Origin: Clostridium merdae
Lineage (GTDB): Bacteria; Bacillota; Clostridia; Oscillospirales; Acutalibacteraceae
Reading direction: 5' to 3'
Length of the DNA stretch: 64,000 nt
Assembly (NCBI RefSeq): GCF_900176635.1
Contig: NZ_FXLN01000004.1
Coordinates: forward strand, 248,001-312,000
A program made the translations under genes and the position numbers. Numbering within the stretch: position 1 is the first letter of the stretch; every line of letters starts with the position of its first letter. Shown piece by piece: positions 7,568-16,221 of this stretch. The notes below the pieces were generated by a model. That model saw nothing but the letters and a program-made list of their open reading frames with translations, ran no database searches and was not told where the DNA came from.

Positions 7568-9589
7568 TTATTTCACAATTTTATCGTAAGCTTTGTTAAT
7601 CAAATCATCGGAAGCGATGAAGGGCATGGTGATATAATCCTGACCCTCACGGATTTCGTTGTATTCTGCAACAGTCTCAATGGAGTGCTCACAACGAGCC
7701 CAGCTTCTTCTAGCAACACCAATCATGGTATCCCACGGAATGGAAGCTTCCAGAATTGCATCTACGCGCTCACTGCCGTCAAGCACCATACCAAATCCAC
7801 CATTGATAGACTTGCTGATACCAACACCACCGCCGTTGTGCAGAGCAATCAGGCTCATGCCGCGTGCTGCGTTACCGGCGTAGCAATGAATCGCCATATC
7901 AGCGGTTACGTTACTACCATCGTAAATGTTGGATGTCTCACGGAAGGGAGAATCGGTTCCGCCGGTGTCGTGGTGGTCACGGCCAAGCATAACAGGGCCG
8001 ATTTCGCCATTGCGAACCATCTCGTTGAACTTCAGAGCGATGTCGCGGCGGCCGAGAGCATCCTGGTACAGAATGCGGCACTGTGTACCAACAACCAGCT
8101 TGTTCTTTTCTGCGTCACGAATCCAAATATAGTTGTCACGGTCTGCGCCGCGGCGGTTCGGGTCAATAACAGACATAGCTGCCAAGTCGGTCTTATGCAG
8201 GTCCTCCGGTTTGCCGGAGAGGCAGCACCAGCGGAACGGGCCATAACCGTAGTCGAACAGCATCGGGCCCATAATGTCTTCCACGTAGGAGGGGAAGATA
8301 AAGCCTTCGCTTGTGTCTACACCATTTTTTGCAATATCTTTTGCGCCGGCATCGAAAACAGCTTTCATAAATGCGTTGCCGTAATCGAAGAAGTAAGAGC
8401 CGCGCTCAACCAGCGTTTTTACCAAGTGGTAGTGCTTAATCAAAGACTCGTCAACCTTCTTGCAGAAAGCATCCTTATCTTTATCAAGCATTTCGGTACG
8501 CTCTTCAAAGGTCATACCCTGCGGGCAGTAGCCGCCGTCATAAGGAACGTGGCAAGAGGTTTGGTCAGAGAGCAGTTCAATCTTAACGTTGTGGTTCACA
8601 GCGTATTCCAGCAAATCTACAATGTTGCCGTGGTATGCGATGGAAAGAACTTCTTTCTTATCCATTGCTTCCTGTGCCCATGCGAAAGCATCTTCAATGG
8701 TTTCGGCTACTTTGCCAACCCAGCCCTGGCTGTGGCGGGTTTCAATACGGGAAGCGTCTACTTCCGCTACGATGCCAACACCGCCTGCAATCTCAATAGC
8801 CTTGGGCTGGGCACCGCTCATGCCGCCGAGGCCGGAGGTAACAAACAGGTGGCCTCTCAAATCGCCGTCCTGTGCAATGCCCAGAACCTTACGGCCTGCG
8901 TTGAGCAGGGTGTTAAAGGTGCCGTGAACAATGCCTTGCGGTCCAATATACATCCAGCCGCCGGCAGTCATCTGGCCATAGCTGGAAACACCCATCGCTG
9001 TGGCTTTCGCCCAATCGTGCGGGTTGTCAAACATACCAATCATCAGACCGTTGGTGATGATTACGCGGGGGCTTGTCTTGTGAGACTTAAATAAGCCCAT
9101 CGGGTGACCAGACATCATAACAAGCGTCTGCTCGTCAGTCAGCGCTTCCAGATATTTTTTCATCAACTGATACTGCATCCAGTTCTGGCAGACCTGGCCG
9201 GTCTCACCATAGGTGACCAATTCGTAGGGGTACAAAGAAACGGCATGGTCAAGGTTGTTGTCGATCATAACCTGGAACGCTTTACCTTCTACACAGTTGC
9301 CCTTATATTCGTCGATGGGCTTTCCGTAGATGCGCTCTTTCGGCATGAAGCGATAGCCGTAAATGCGGCCGTGTGTCATCAGTTCTTCCAGAAACTCAGG
9401 AGCAAGCTGCTCATGGAGCTCTTCGGGAACATAACGCAGTGCATTTTTCAGTGCGAGTTTGATCTCTCTTTCATTCAAGGTCAACTCACGCTTCGGTGCG
9501 CGGCGAACACCCTCTTTAAAGGTGGGATATTCCGGCAGAACCGGGTCAAGTTTGATTGTCATAGCATTACCGATCTCAAAATTGTTCAT
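7568..9589 (-). CDS. hutU: Urocanate hydratase
   Basis: Second step of histidine degradation: adds water to urocanate to give imidazolonepropionate, using tightly bound NAD+. The protein is 673 residues, of the long form found in many anaerobes. NAD-binding glycine segments are seen (SGLGGMSGAQPKA, AGGVGIVAEVD), with a conserved Cys segment FRWCCLSG and RDHHDTGGTDSPFRET near the C-terminal third. I chose the ATG at 9589 because AAAGGAGG lies 9 bp before it; an in-frame start 27 bp upstream has no ribosome site. The promoter carries an 11-bp direct repeat shared with hutH and hutD. Confidence 0.97.
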   Translation of the reverse strand: MNNFEIGNAMTIKLDPVLPEYPTFKEGVRRAPKRELTLNEREIKLALKNALRYVPEELHEQLAPEFLEELMTHGRIYGYRFMPKERIYGKPIDEYKGNCVEGKAFQVMIDNNLDHAVSLYPYELVTYGETGQVCQNWMQYQLMKKYLEALTDEQTLVMMSGHPMGLFKSHKTSPRVIITNGLMIGMFDNPHDWAKATAMGVSSYGQMTAGGWMYIGPQGIVHGTFNTLLNAGRKVLGIAQDGDLRGHLFVTSGLGGMSGAQPKAIEIAGGVGIVAEVDASRIETRHSQGWVGKVAETIEDAFAWAQEAMDKKEVLSIAYHGNIVDLLEYAVNHNVKIELLSDQTSCHVPYDGGYCPQGMTFEERTEMLDKDKDAFCKKVDESLIKHYHLVKTLVERGSYFFDYGNAFMKAVFDAGAKDIAKNGVDTSEGFIFPSYVEDIMGPMLFDYGYGPFRWCCLSGKPEDLHKTDLAAMSVIDPNRRGADRDNYIWIRDAEKNKLVVGTQCRILYQDALGRRDIALKFNEMVRNGEIGPVMLGRDHHDTGGTDSPFRETSNIYDGSNVTADMAIHCYAGNAARGMSLIALHNGGGVGISKSINGGFGMVLDGSERVDAILEASIPWDTMIGVARRSWARCEHSIETVAEYNEIREGQDYITMPFIASDDLINKAYDKIVK

Positions 9590-9614
9590 ATGGTAGAACC
9601 TCCTTTGCAAATAC

Positions 9615-9644
9615 ATACTAACACAGCAATGTCTAAATAACGTC
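9615..9644 (-). promoter_or_regulatory. hutU promoter with 11-bp direct-repeat operator
   Basis: Reading towards hutU, AGACGTTATTTAGACAT has two GAC cores 11 bp apart (9642-9644 and 9631-9633). Eight bp later comes TAGTAT (9615-9620), a -10 box. No normal -35 box exists; the repeats replace it. This is the layout used by OmpR-like winged-helix activators of the SARP type. Confidence 0.7.
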
Positions 9645-9785
9645 TATAATAGGCAGGTATCTTTAAAAAAAAATTGAATTCATAGATGCTTTTTTATGAA
9701 AGTTCGTGTATAATAAAATTCATAGTATAAAAATTATTCAATCTATTCCGTTTTTTTGTTGATAATGAGAAAGAGGGTTTTCCTT

Positions 9786-12700
9786 ATGCCGACTATTTCT
9801 TTTCAGCTTTTACAGACCCCCAGAGTATTGTTAGACGGGCAACAGGTATTGCTGCCGTTCAAAAAAGCAGAGGCCTTGCTGTATTGCCTGGCTTTAAAGA
9901 AGACAATTTCGAGGGAACAGGCCGCAAACTTGCTGTGGGATTCCGATGACTCTCAGGTAGCAAAGAAGAATTTGCGCCACACGTTGTATACGATTAAAAA
10001 GACGTTTGATTTAGAGCTAATAGTTTCTCCCAAAAAACATCTTCTTACGCTTAACCCAGAGCTAAGCTATGATATTGATTACGATAATTTTATGAAAAGT
10101 CATGATTTTTCATTGTGCGACGGCGAACTGATGCAGGGCTTTAGCCTGAAAAACGCAGATGTATTTGAAAACTGGCTGGATATGGAGCGAACCGAGCTCA
10201 AGGAGTATTACCTCCGCCAGCTGTTCGACAGTATTGTTCAGGCTGCGAGCAAGGATGTTTCGGAAACGGAAACATTGTTTGCGAAATACGTAAAGAAAGA
10301 CCCCCTAGATGAGCGTGTATATCAACTCATGATGGAGTGTTACCACCGTAATGGCCTTTATTATAAAGGAATTAAGGTGTACCAAAACATTAGTAAACTG
10401 CTCAATACCGAGCTACGCATTGCACCGTGCGCTGAGCTTTCTCAGCTGCACCGCGACCTTCTCAGCGGGTGGACACAATCGAGCACCGACGAGCCCGAGC
10501 AACCGATGGTGCATATCATTGGCCGCAAGGAAGAAATGCAGTACCTAATGAAGTCCTACCGCTCGTTTTTACTTGGTACTCCCACGGATATTTTTGTTCT
10601 GGGAGACAACGGAGTTGGAAAAACGTACCTAATCAACCATTTTTTTGACAGCATCGGTGAGGATTCCTGCATAGTACTGAAAACCATCTGCTTTCAGGAG
10701 GAAAGGGAATTCATTCTCCAGCCTTGGAATACGATTATGCTGCAACTAGACCAGCATATCCGCAGCCATAATATTACGGTTCCTGCAAACTACATGAACC
10801 ATATTAATACACTTTTCCCGCTGTTTGGGAATCACCCTCTTTCGGTACAAGTGCCGGAAGATATTATGGTTTCTTACAACTACCGCACCACACGCAACAG
10901 TGTGCTCAAGCTATTTTCTTTGGTGGGAGAAGAGACTCCCATTATTCTATTCTTTGATAACATTCAATTTATGGACAACCTCAGTCTGGAATTGCTCTCG
11001 CTTATCATTCGGGAAAGAAACCCTAATATTATGTGCATTTGCACTTGCCTGGATGTACAAACGCCGCAGCTGCAAAAACAGCTCAATGCGCTACTGCGTG
11101 AAAAGTTCGCAACCCAGCTTTTGCTCGAGCCTTTCAGCGAGCAGGTAGTTAAAGATATTTTAGTTGACCGTTTGGGGCCGGATGCGCTCAATGACCAAAT
11201 TATTCGCCATATCTATCAGGATTCCGAGGGCAACGGCTTTTTCCTCGATTTACTGATGAGCTACTTAACGCAAGATTCTGCCGCTGCCGGAAGCCATATG
11301 CCAACGAATCCACAGGATATTCTGCTTGCCCGTTTGGAGGAGCTTTCAACGGATTCCCGCCAGCTTCTGGATACGATTTCCGTTTGCCCCGAATCGATTA
11401 CGCTGGACATCATCGAATATATCTTTAATCGTAATACGCTTGAAATTATTGAATTGACGGATGATTTAAAACAGAGAAGCCTCATTCGCGAAAGAGTATC
11501 GGACGGGCAGATTCGTTTTCAGTTCCGCCATGCGAAAATGCAGGATTTTGTTCATTCGCAGCTTTCTCCGTCGAAGCGCAGGCTTTTGCATGCTCGCGTT
11601 GCCAACTATTATGAGCAGGCGCAGGAGCTTGTTCGCAATAATAGCTGGTACCAGCGTGTCATTTACCATTATGCGCAGGCGGGCAACGATGCAAAGGTAC
11701 TGCAATATAAGATTTTAAGCTTGTCGGATTATTCTCGATTTAATTATGAGTTATATCCCATTTTGCAATTACAGAAGGATACAGCTTTAAAAGCGCCGAA
11801 ACAGCTCACAAAATATTTTGATGAGCTGACCGCTGAGCTGATTCGCCTTTACAATTACCAACCGAATGTATTGGATTTTGCAGAGATGGAAACTTGGCTC
11901 TACCTTGTGATTGGTAAATATTGCATCTCTCAGGGACTATACAAAAAGGGCTTGGATGCCATTCACCGTAGCCTTACACATACCGAGTATTTAGAAGATC
12001 ATCCGCAAATTCATATTGCATGCCTGCGCCAGCTTACCTTCTATGGAATTCAGGTGGGGGACAACGAGCTGATGCGCGAAAATATTGTGAAAAGCATGGA
12101 GATTGCAAAGGCAAACCGCTATGGTATTGAATATGCTATCGAGTGCCGCCTGTATGGGCTGTATTTACTCATGTGTGGCCGTTATGATGAGAGCCGGGAA
12201 CAGCTTAACCAAGCGATTAATCGCTTTGAATCGGCTTCATTGGATGCGCAGAACTATGTGCTTAATCTTGCCGCTTGTTACAATTATTTGGGTGAAGTTG
12301 AGCGTAAGCAGCAGAATTTTGAACGCTCATTAGAGTATTACGACCGTGCTCTGGATATTTGCAGCGACCGCAAATTCCCCAAAAACCCCACATTCTATTC
12401 GAATCAGGCGCGTGCGCTGCTTGCTATGGGAAAGAAAGAGCAAGCGGCAGACCGTTTCTTTACAGCGAACAAGCTGTATGATTCTTCCAGCATTTTAGTG
12501 GGGCGCGGCATTACAAAATCGTATTGCGCACTTTTGTATGCGGCAGAAGGGAACTTTAAAGATTCAAAAACGTTGCTTGCAGAGGCGGTAAGGCACGCAC
12601 AAATGCTGGCTTCTCCTATGTCTTTGGGCATTTTGGAGCGTATCAAAGCAATACTTATTAAGAATTACCCCGAGGAATTTGCGGAGGAAATACCCGAGGG

Positions 12701-12800
12701 CTTTGAGGCTTGCTGCGAAAACGCGGAAAAACATATGGGTCACCTGCCGGGCGCCTATGAGTTACACTTGCCTTTGGAGATTGCCGACCCTATGATTTAA
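9786..12800 (+). CDS. SARP-like activator with ATPase and TPR domains, probable hut regulator
   Basis: A 1004-residue transcription regulator. Residues ~10-95 look like an OmpR-type winged helix (KKNLRHTLYTIKK) and ~96-235 like the bacterial transcriptional activator domain. An NTPase follows with Walker A GDNGVGKTYL (~273-282) and Walker B IILFFDN (~384). The last ~360 residues are helical TPR-like repeats, probably the sensor. This is the layout of large SARP/AfsR-type proteins. ATG 9786 is preferred because GAGGG lies 8 bp upstream; a TTG at 9756 in frame lacks a ribosome site. It is divergent from hutU, and SARP-type sites lie before three hut genes. The function as hut activator is inferred; a TATAAT at 9709 may be its own -10. 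Confidence 0.82.
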   Translation: MPTISFQLLQTPRVLLDGQQVLLPFKKAEALLYCLALKKTISREQAANLLWDSDDSQVAKKNLRHTLYTIKKTFDLELIVSPKKHLLTLNPELSYDIDYDNFMKSHDFSLCDGELMQGFSLKNADVFENWLDMERTELKEYYLRQLFDSIVQAASKDVSETETLFAKYVKKDPLDERVYQLMMECYHRNGLYYKGIKVYQNISKLLNTELRIAPCAELSQLHRDLLSGWTQSSTDEPEQPMVHIIGRKEEMQYLMKSYRSFLLGTPTDIFVLGDNGVGKTYLINHFFDSIGEDSCIVLKTICFQEEREFILQPWNTIMLQLDQHIRSHNITVPANYMNHINTLFPLFGNHPLSVQVPEDIMVSYNYRTTRNSVLKLFSLVGEETPIILFFDNIQFMDNLSLELLSLIIRERNPNIMCICTCLDVQTPQLQKQLNALLREKFATQLLLEPFSEQVVKDILVDRLGPDALNDQIIRHIYQDSEGNGFFLDLLMSYLTQDSAAAGSHMPTNPQDILLARLEELSTDSRQLLDTISVCPESITLDIIEYIFNRNTLEIIELTDDLKQRSLIRERVSDGQIRFQFRHAKMQDFVHSQLSPSKRRLLHARVANYYEQAQELVRNNSWYQRVIYHYAQAGNDAKVLQYKILSLSDYSRFNYELYPILQLQKDTALKAPKQLTKYFDELTAELIRLYNYQPNVLDFAEMETWLYLVIGKYCISQGLYKKGLDAIHRSLTHTEYLEDHPQIHIACLRQLTFYGIQVGDNELMRENIVKSMEIAKANRYGIEYAIECRLYGLYLLMCGRYDESREQLNQAINRFESASLDAQNYVLNLAACYNYLGEVERKQQNFERSLEYYDRALDICSDRKFPKNPTFYSNQARALLAMGKKEQAADRFFTANKLYDSSSILVGRGITKSYCALLYAAEGNFKDSKTLLAEAVRHAQMLASPMSLGILERIKAILIKNYPEEFAEEIPEGFEACCENAEKHMGHLPGAYELHLPLEIADPMI

Positions 12801-12810
12801 ACGCAAATAA

Positions 12811-12840
12811 GACGTAGTCGTGATATGCTATACTGGATAA
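12811..12840 (+). promoter_or_regulatory. Weak copy of the hut operator before the racemase gene
   Basis: GACGT at 12811 and GATAT at 12822 are 11 bp apart, and GATAAA stands 9 bp after the second repeat. The second repeat has GAT rather than GAC, so this is a degenerate match. A TATACT at 12827 could be a simple -10 box instead. Confidence 0.35.
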
Positions 12841-12883
12841 AACATACCAGTGAAATATTGGTATGCAGGAAAGGGGCTTTTGA

Positions 12884-13675
12884 ATGAAACTTTCGATCAG
12901 AGTAGCCGATCCCGCAGGTAATATCACGATTTTTGTAATGAGTAAGGTGCCGCAAGAGCTGTACGCCGCTATTGCTGCTAAGCTTTTGTCTATGGAGCAA
13001 TTCCACGCTGAGCAAGTAGCCTTTCAGGTGCCACCACGCATGGGTGGGCAGGGTCGAATTCAAATGATGGGCGGCGAGTTTTGCGGCAACGCAACACGCA
13101 GCTACGGGTACCTGCTCAGCATGCTTTTGCCGGGGAAACCAAAAACGGTAACGGTAGAAATTAGCGGCGCCCAGCACCCTTTGACGGTTGAGGTAGACCA
13201 AGAGAAAAGCCGGTGCGAAACAGAAATGCCGCTCCCGGCTTCCATCCGCTCGGTCTCATGTCTAGGTCAGGAATACCCGGTTGTTTGTTTTGACGGTATC
13301 GTTCATACCATTGTTCCTGGAGAAACCAAAGATGATGAATTTGTGCGCAGGCTGATAGAAAAGGTTCGTACTGCCGCAGAGGCCAGTGCATATGGAGTTA
13401 TGTTCCTAAACGGAGAAAAAATGGTTCCGGTTGTGTATGTTTGTGATACCGATTCCCTTATTTGGGAAAGCAGCTGTGGGAGTGGTTCTATGGCAGTTGG
13501 TGTTTTTTTGGCACTTCAAATGGGGGAGGGCACACGCCGATTTACGTTGCAGCAGCCCGGTGGTGTAATTGAAGCCTCAGCCACTGTTTTAAATGGCAAA
13601 GTTACTGCTTGCCGTATGGGCGGCCCCGTTCAATTTTTTGATGAGTGCATTGTTGAGCTTCCCGATTTTGAATAA
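12884..13675 (+). CDS. DapF-fold amino acid racemase, possible histidine racemase
   Basis: A 263-residue cofactor-independent racemase/epimerase of the diaminopimelate epimerase fold. Both catalytic cysteines are present: GGEFCGNATRSYGYL (~residue 68) and SSCGSGSMAVGV (~residue 195). DapF itself binds diaminopimelate with conserved Asn and Arg residues that are not clearly kept here. Known relatives with such divergence include histidine racemases (CntK of Staphylococcus; a Fusobacterium enzyme). It follows the hut activator gene by 83 bp, which supports a link to histidine. AGGAAAGGGG precedes the ATG. PrpF-like or proline-racemase-like alternatives are less likely. Confidence 0.75.
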   Translation: MKLSIRVADPAGNITIFVMSKVPQELYAAIAAKLLSMEQFHAEQVAFQVPPRMGGQGRIQMMGGEFCGNATRSYGYLLSMLLPGKPKTVTVEISGAQHPLTVEVDQEKSRCETEMPLPASIRSVSCLGQEYPVVCFDGIVHTIVPGETKDDEFVRRLIEKVRTAAEASAYGVMFLNGEKMVPVVYVCDTDSLIWESSCGSGSMAVGVFLALQMGEGTRRFTLQQPGGVIEASATVLNGKVTACRMGGPVQFFDECIVELPDFE

Positions 13676-13686
13676 GTTTTACATTA

Positions 13687-13731
13687 CCTGCCAAGTGCGT
13701 GTGAAAAACATTCCTTGGCAGGCTTTTTTAT
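13687..13731 (+). terminator. Intrinsic terminator
   Basis: CCTGCCAAG (13687-13695) pairs with CTTGGCAGG (13714-13722), followed by CTTTTTTATT. Confidence 0.9.
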
Positions 13732-13905
13732 TGTACCTATGGTTCTTTTCGGTAGAATAAAAGAATAGGTATAGTTTTATTCTATATCTAGTCACAAATC
13801 ATATGAATTATTCAGATGCCGGAATCTGTGTTATACTTGCAGCATTCCAAAAGAAATACTTTATTAATCAATCATCATTTTCACATAAGAAAGGGAGATA
13901 ACCTT

Positions 13906-15030
13906 ATGAGCCTTACAGAGAGAAAGCACGCACCCTATCGAGCAGATATTGTTGGCAGTTTTTTAAGACCAGAACGCCTAAAAAACGCGAGAAAACAGTA
14001 TGAAGAGGGTAGCATAAACAGAGAAGCACTTACTGAGGTAGAAGACAACTGCATTCAGGAGCTTGTTCAAAAAGAACTAGAGGCTGGCCTTTTGGCGGTA
14101 ACGGACGGAGAATACCGCCGCAGCTATTGGCACCTTGATTTTATGTGGGGATTTGAGGGCATTGACCATGTGACAATGGAGCGTGGGTACTTGTTCCAAG
14201 GGGAAGAAACCAGAGCAGATTCTGCAAGAGTGGTTGGTAAGATCCGTTTTGTAGACCATCCATTTTTAGCACATTATCGTTTTCTAAATGGCGTTGTTGG
14301 GGAGAGAGCAATTGCCCGCCAAACCATTCCTGCTCCGGCGCAGTTTTTAGCAGAATTGGTACGTGGTGAAAATGAACAGCACCTGAACACCATTTACCCA
14401 AACCGTGAAGATTTGTTCCGTGATTTAGCGCAAGCATACCACGACTTTATTTTGGCTCTTTACAAAGAGGGCTGCCGTAATCTTCAGCTTGACGATTGCA
14501 CTTGGGGCATGCTCTGCGACGCAAAATATTGGGCTACCAGAACAAACGGAACGGCTAGCGCAGACGAGTTGAAGAAACTGTATATTCGCCTCAATAATGC
14601 AGCAATTGCAGAATTACCCGAAGATTTAATTCTTACCACTCATGTTTGCCGCGGCAATTATCACTCTACCTGGGCAGCCAGCGGCGGCTATGCGGCTGTT
14701 GCCGAAGAATTGTTTGCAAATGAGAATGTGCATGCCTATTATCTGGAGTTTGATGACGAACGCTCCGGTGGGTTTGAGCCGCTGCAATACTTGAGTGCCA
14801 ATAAGCTGGTGGTATTAGGCCTAATTACAACCAAATCTCCCAAGCTGGAGGAGAAGGCTGCCATTATAAAGCGCATTCGAGAAGCGGAGCAATATGTACC
14901 GCTTGACCGCCTTTGCCTGAGCCCGCAGTGCGGGTTTGCATCTACCGAAGAAGGCAATAAGGTAACGGAAGAAGAACAGTGGGCGAAGCTGCAATTAGTA
15001 CAAGAAATTGCAAAGGAAATTTGGGGTTAA
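13906..15030 (+). CDS. MetE C-terminal-like methionine synthase family protein
   Basis: A 374-residue TIM-barrel protein of the cobalamin-independent methionine synthase catalytic-domain family, like YxjG/YxjH of Bacillus. The zinc ligands are visible in THVCRGN and SPQCGF, and the N-terminus has the typical RADIVGSFLRP. It lacks the N-terminal half of full MetE, so it may use a methyl donor other than methyl-folate triglutamate, such as a small methylated compound. GAAAGGGAGATAAC precedes the chosen ATG; an in-frame start at 13816 has no ribosome site. It is a single gene between two terminated units. Confidence 0.85.
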   Translation: MSLTERKHAPYRADIVGSFLRPERLKNARKQYEEGSINREALTEVEDNCIQELVQKELEAGLLAVTDGEYRRSYWHLDFMWGFEGIDHVTMERGYLFQGEETRADSARVVGKIRFVDHPFLAHYRFLNGVVGERAIARQTIPAPAQFLAELVRGENEQHLNTIYPNREDLFRDLAQAYHDFILALYKEGCRNLQLDDCTWGMLCDAKYWATRTNGTASADELKKLYIRLNNAAIAELPEDLILTTHVCRGNYHSTWAASGGYAAVAEELFANENVHAYYLEFDDERSGGFEPLQYLSANKLVVLGLITTKSPKLEEKAAIIKRIREAEQYVPLDRLCLSPQCGFASTEEGNKVTEEEQWAKLQLVQEIAKEIWG

Positions 15031-15065
15031 ACGCTCCGGCTTTAATTGCAAGATTCTTATTAGTA

Positions 15066-15094
15066 TTGACATATGAGAAATTACATGCTAACGT
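15066..15094 (+). promoter_or_regulatory. Promoter of the thiD-thiC leader
   Basis: A perfect TTGACA lies 46 bp before the first TPP aptamer. The segment 17 bp later, TAACGT, is a weak -10; TATAGC at 15095 is a spaced alternative. Confidence 0.4.
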
Positions 15095-15111
15095 TATAGC
15101 AATCGAATACT

Positions 15112-15190
15112 TGCGGGGGGACTCTTTGGAGTTGAGAAGGTTAAAACCTGACCCTTTGAACCTGTCAGTTAATACTGGCGCAGGGAAGCA
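15112..15190 (+). ncRNA. TPP riboswitch, copy 1
   Basis: Contains the conserved THI-box parts in order: GTTGAGAAGG, ACCTGACCCTTTGAACCTG and ACTGGCGCAGGGAAGC. Its own terminator follows directly. It controls thiD-thiC together with a second copy 70 bp downstream. Confidence 0.96.
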
Positions 15191-15210
15191 AACGGAGTAC
15201 GAATGAATCT

Positions 15211-15246
15211 GTGCTTTCCTCACAAGGGAAAGCACTTTTTTTATTT
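15211..15246 (+). terminator. Riboswitch-linked terminator 1
   Basis: GTGCTTTCC pairs with GGAAAGCAC and is followed by seven T. It sits right after the first TPP aptamer, so TPP binding should favour it. Confidence 0.88.
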
Positions 15247-15260
15247 ACAACTGAATCTGT

Positions 15261-15338
15261 TGCGGGGGGACTCTTCGGAGTTGAGAAGGTTAAAACCTGA
15301 CCCTTTGAACCTGTTAGTTAACACTGGCGTAGGGAAGC
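15261..15338 (+). ncRNA. TPP riboswitch, copy 2
   Basis: Same conserved blocks as copy 1, differing at only about four positions over 78 nt (TTTG/TTCG loop, TCAGTTAAT/TTAGTTAAC, GCGCAG/GCGTAG). A second terminator follows it. Confidence 0.96.
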
Positions 15339-15352
15339 GAAACATCGATTTT

Positions 15353-15387
15353 AAGGATGCTTGCCAGTCGGCGGCATCCTTTTTTAT
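15353..15387 (+). terminator. Riboswitch-linked terminator 2
   Basis: AAGGATGC pairs with GCATCCTT and ends in a T-run, 27 bp before the thiD start. Confidence 0.88.
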
Positions 15388-15407
15388 GTGACAGAAAGGG
15401 GAACAAA

Positions 15408-16217
15408 ATGAAAAAACTATTAACCATAGCAGGGTCTGATTGTAGTGGCGGAGCAGGAATTCAAGCAGACCTGAAAACCTTCTCCGCCCATGGAACCTTT
15501 GGAATGAGTGTAATTGTGTCTGTTGTAGCAGAGAACACGAGCGAGGTAATCGACGTGCAAGACATTACGCCAGATATGATTGCAAAGCAAATTGACGCCG
15601 TGTTCCAGGATATTGGCACCGATGCCGTAAAGGTAGGGATGTTGTCTAAATCGGATTGTATGCTGGCTGTTGCGAAAAAATTAAAAGAATACAAGCCCAA
15701 AAATGTGGTGATTGACCCGGTGATGCTAGCGAAAAACGGTTGCCCACTGATGCAACCGGATTCCATGGATACACTGATTCGTGAGATTCTGCCACTCGCA
15801 GACTTACTTACGCCGAATATACCCGAAGCGGAGACGATTACCGGAATGTCTATTCATTCGCCGCAGGATATGGAGCGTGCAGCAAAACAGATTTATGCAA
15901 TGGGCGCAAAAAATGTATTGGTTAAGGGAGGCCACGCAGAGGGGGATGCCCTCGATATTCTGTTTGACGGCGAAAATTTCTACCGGTTTTGTGAAGAACG
16001 TATCCACACCAATAACACGCATGGAACAGGCTGTACCTATTCCTCTGCAATCGCCAGCAATTTGGCTTTGGGCTATTCCATGGAAGAGGCTGTGAAACGG
16101 GCGAAAGCGTATGTTACAACCGCAATCCGTCATTCCTTGCAAATTGGGAAGGGTTGTGGTCCGACTCATCATTTTTATGATTTGTACCTGCATGGATTAA
16201 CAGAAGAAAGAGGTTGA
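15408..16217 (+). CDS. thiD: Hydroxymethylpyrimidine/phosphomethylpyrimidine kinase
   Basis: Phosphorylates HMP and HMP-phosphate to HMP-PP for thiamine synthesis. 269 residues, normal for ThiD. The ribokinase-fold signatures are present: AGSDCSGGAGIQADLKTFSA at the N-terminus and the anion-hole/catalytic segment NTHGTGCTYSSAIA near residue 205. GAAAGGGG precedes the ATG at 15408; a longer in-frame start at 15357 would fall inside the riboswitch terminator. It is followed 4 bp later by thiC, and both are under two TPP riboswitches. Confidence 0.95.
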   Translation: MKKLLTIAGSDCSGGAGIQADLKTFSAHGTFGMSVIVSVVAENTSEVIDVQDITPDMIAKQIDAVFQDIGTDAVKVGMLSKSDCMLAVAKKLKEYKPKNVVIDPVMLAKNGCPLMQPDSMDTLIREILPLADLLTPNIPEAETITGMSIHSPQDMERAAKQIYAMGAKNVLVKGGHAEGDALDILFDGENFYRFCEERIHTNNTHGTGCTYSSAIASNLALGYSMEEAVKRAKAYVTTAIRHSLQIGKGCGPTHHFYDLYLHGLTEERG

Positions 16218-16221
16218 AATT

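Noticed and set aside
7454..9094. A 546-codon open frame on the plus strand opposite hutU
   Set aside because: It mirrors the codon structure of hutU, has no ribosome site and no protein family pattern. It is an antisense shadow.
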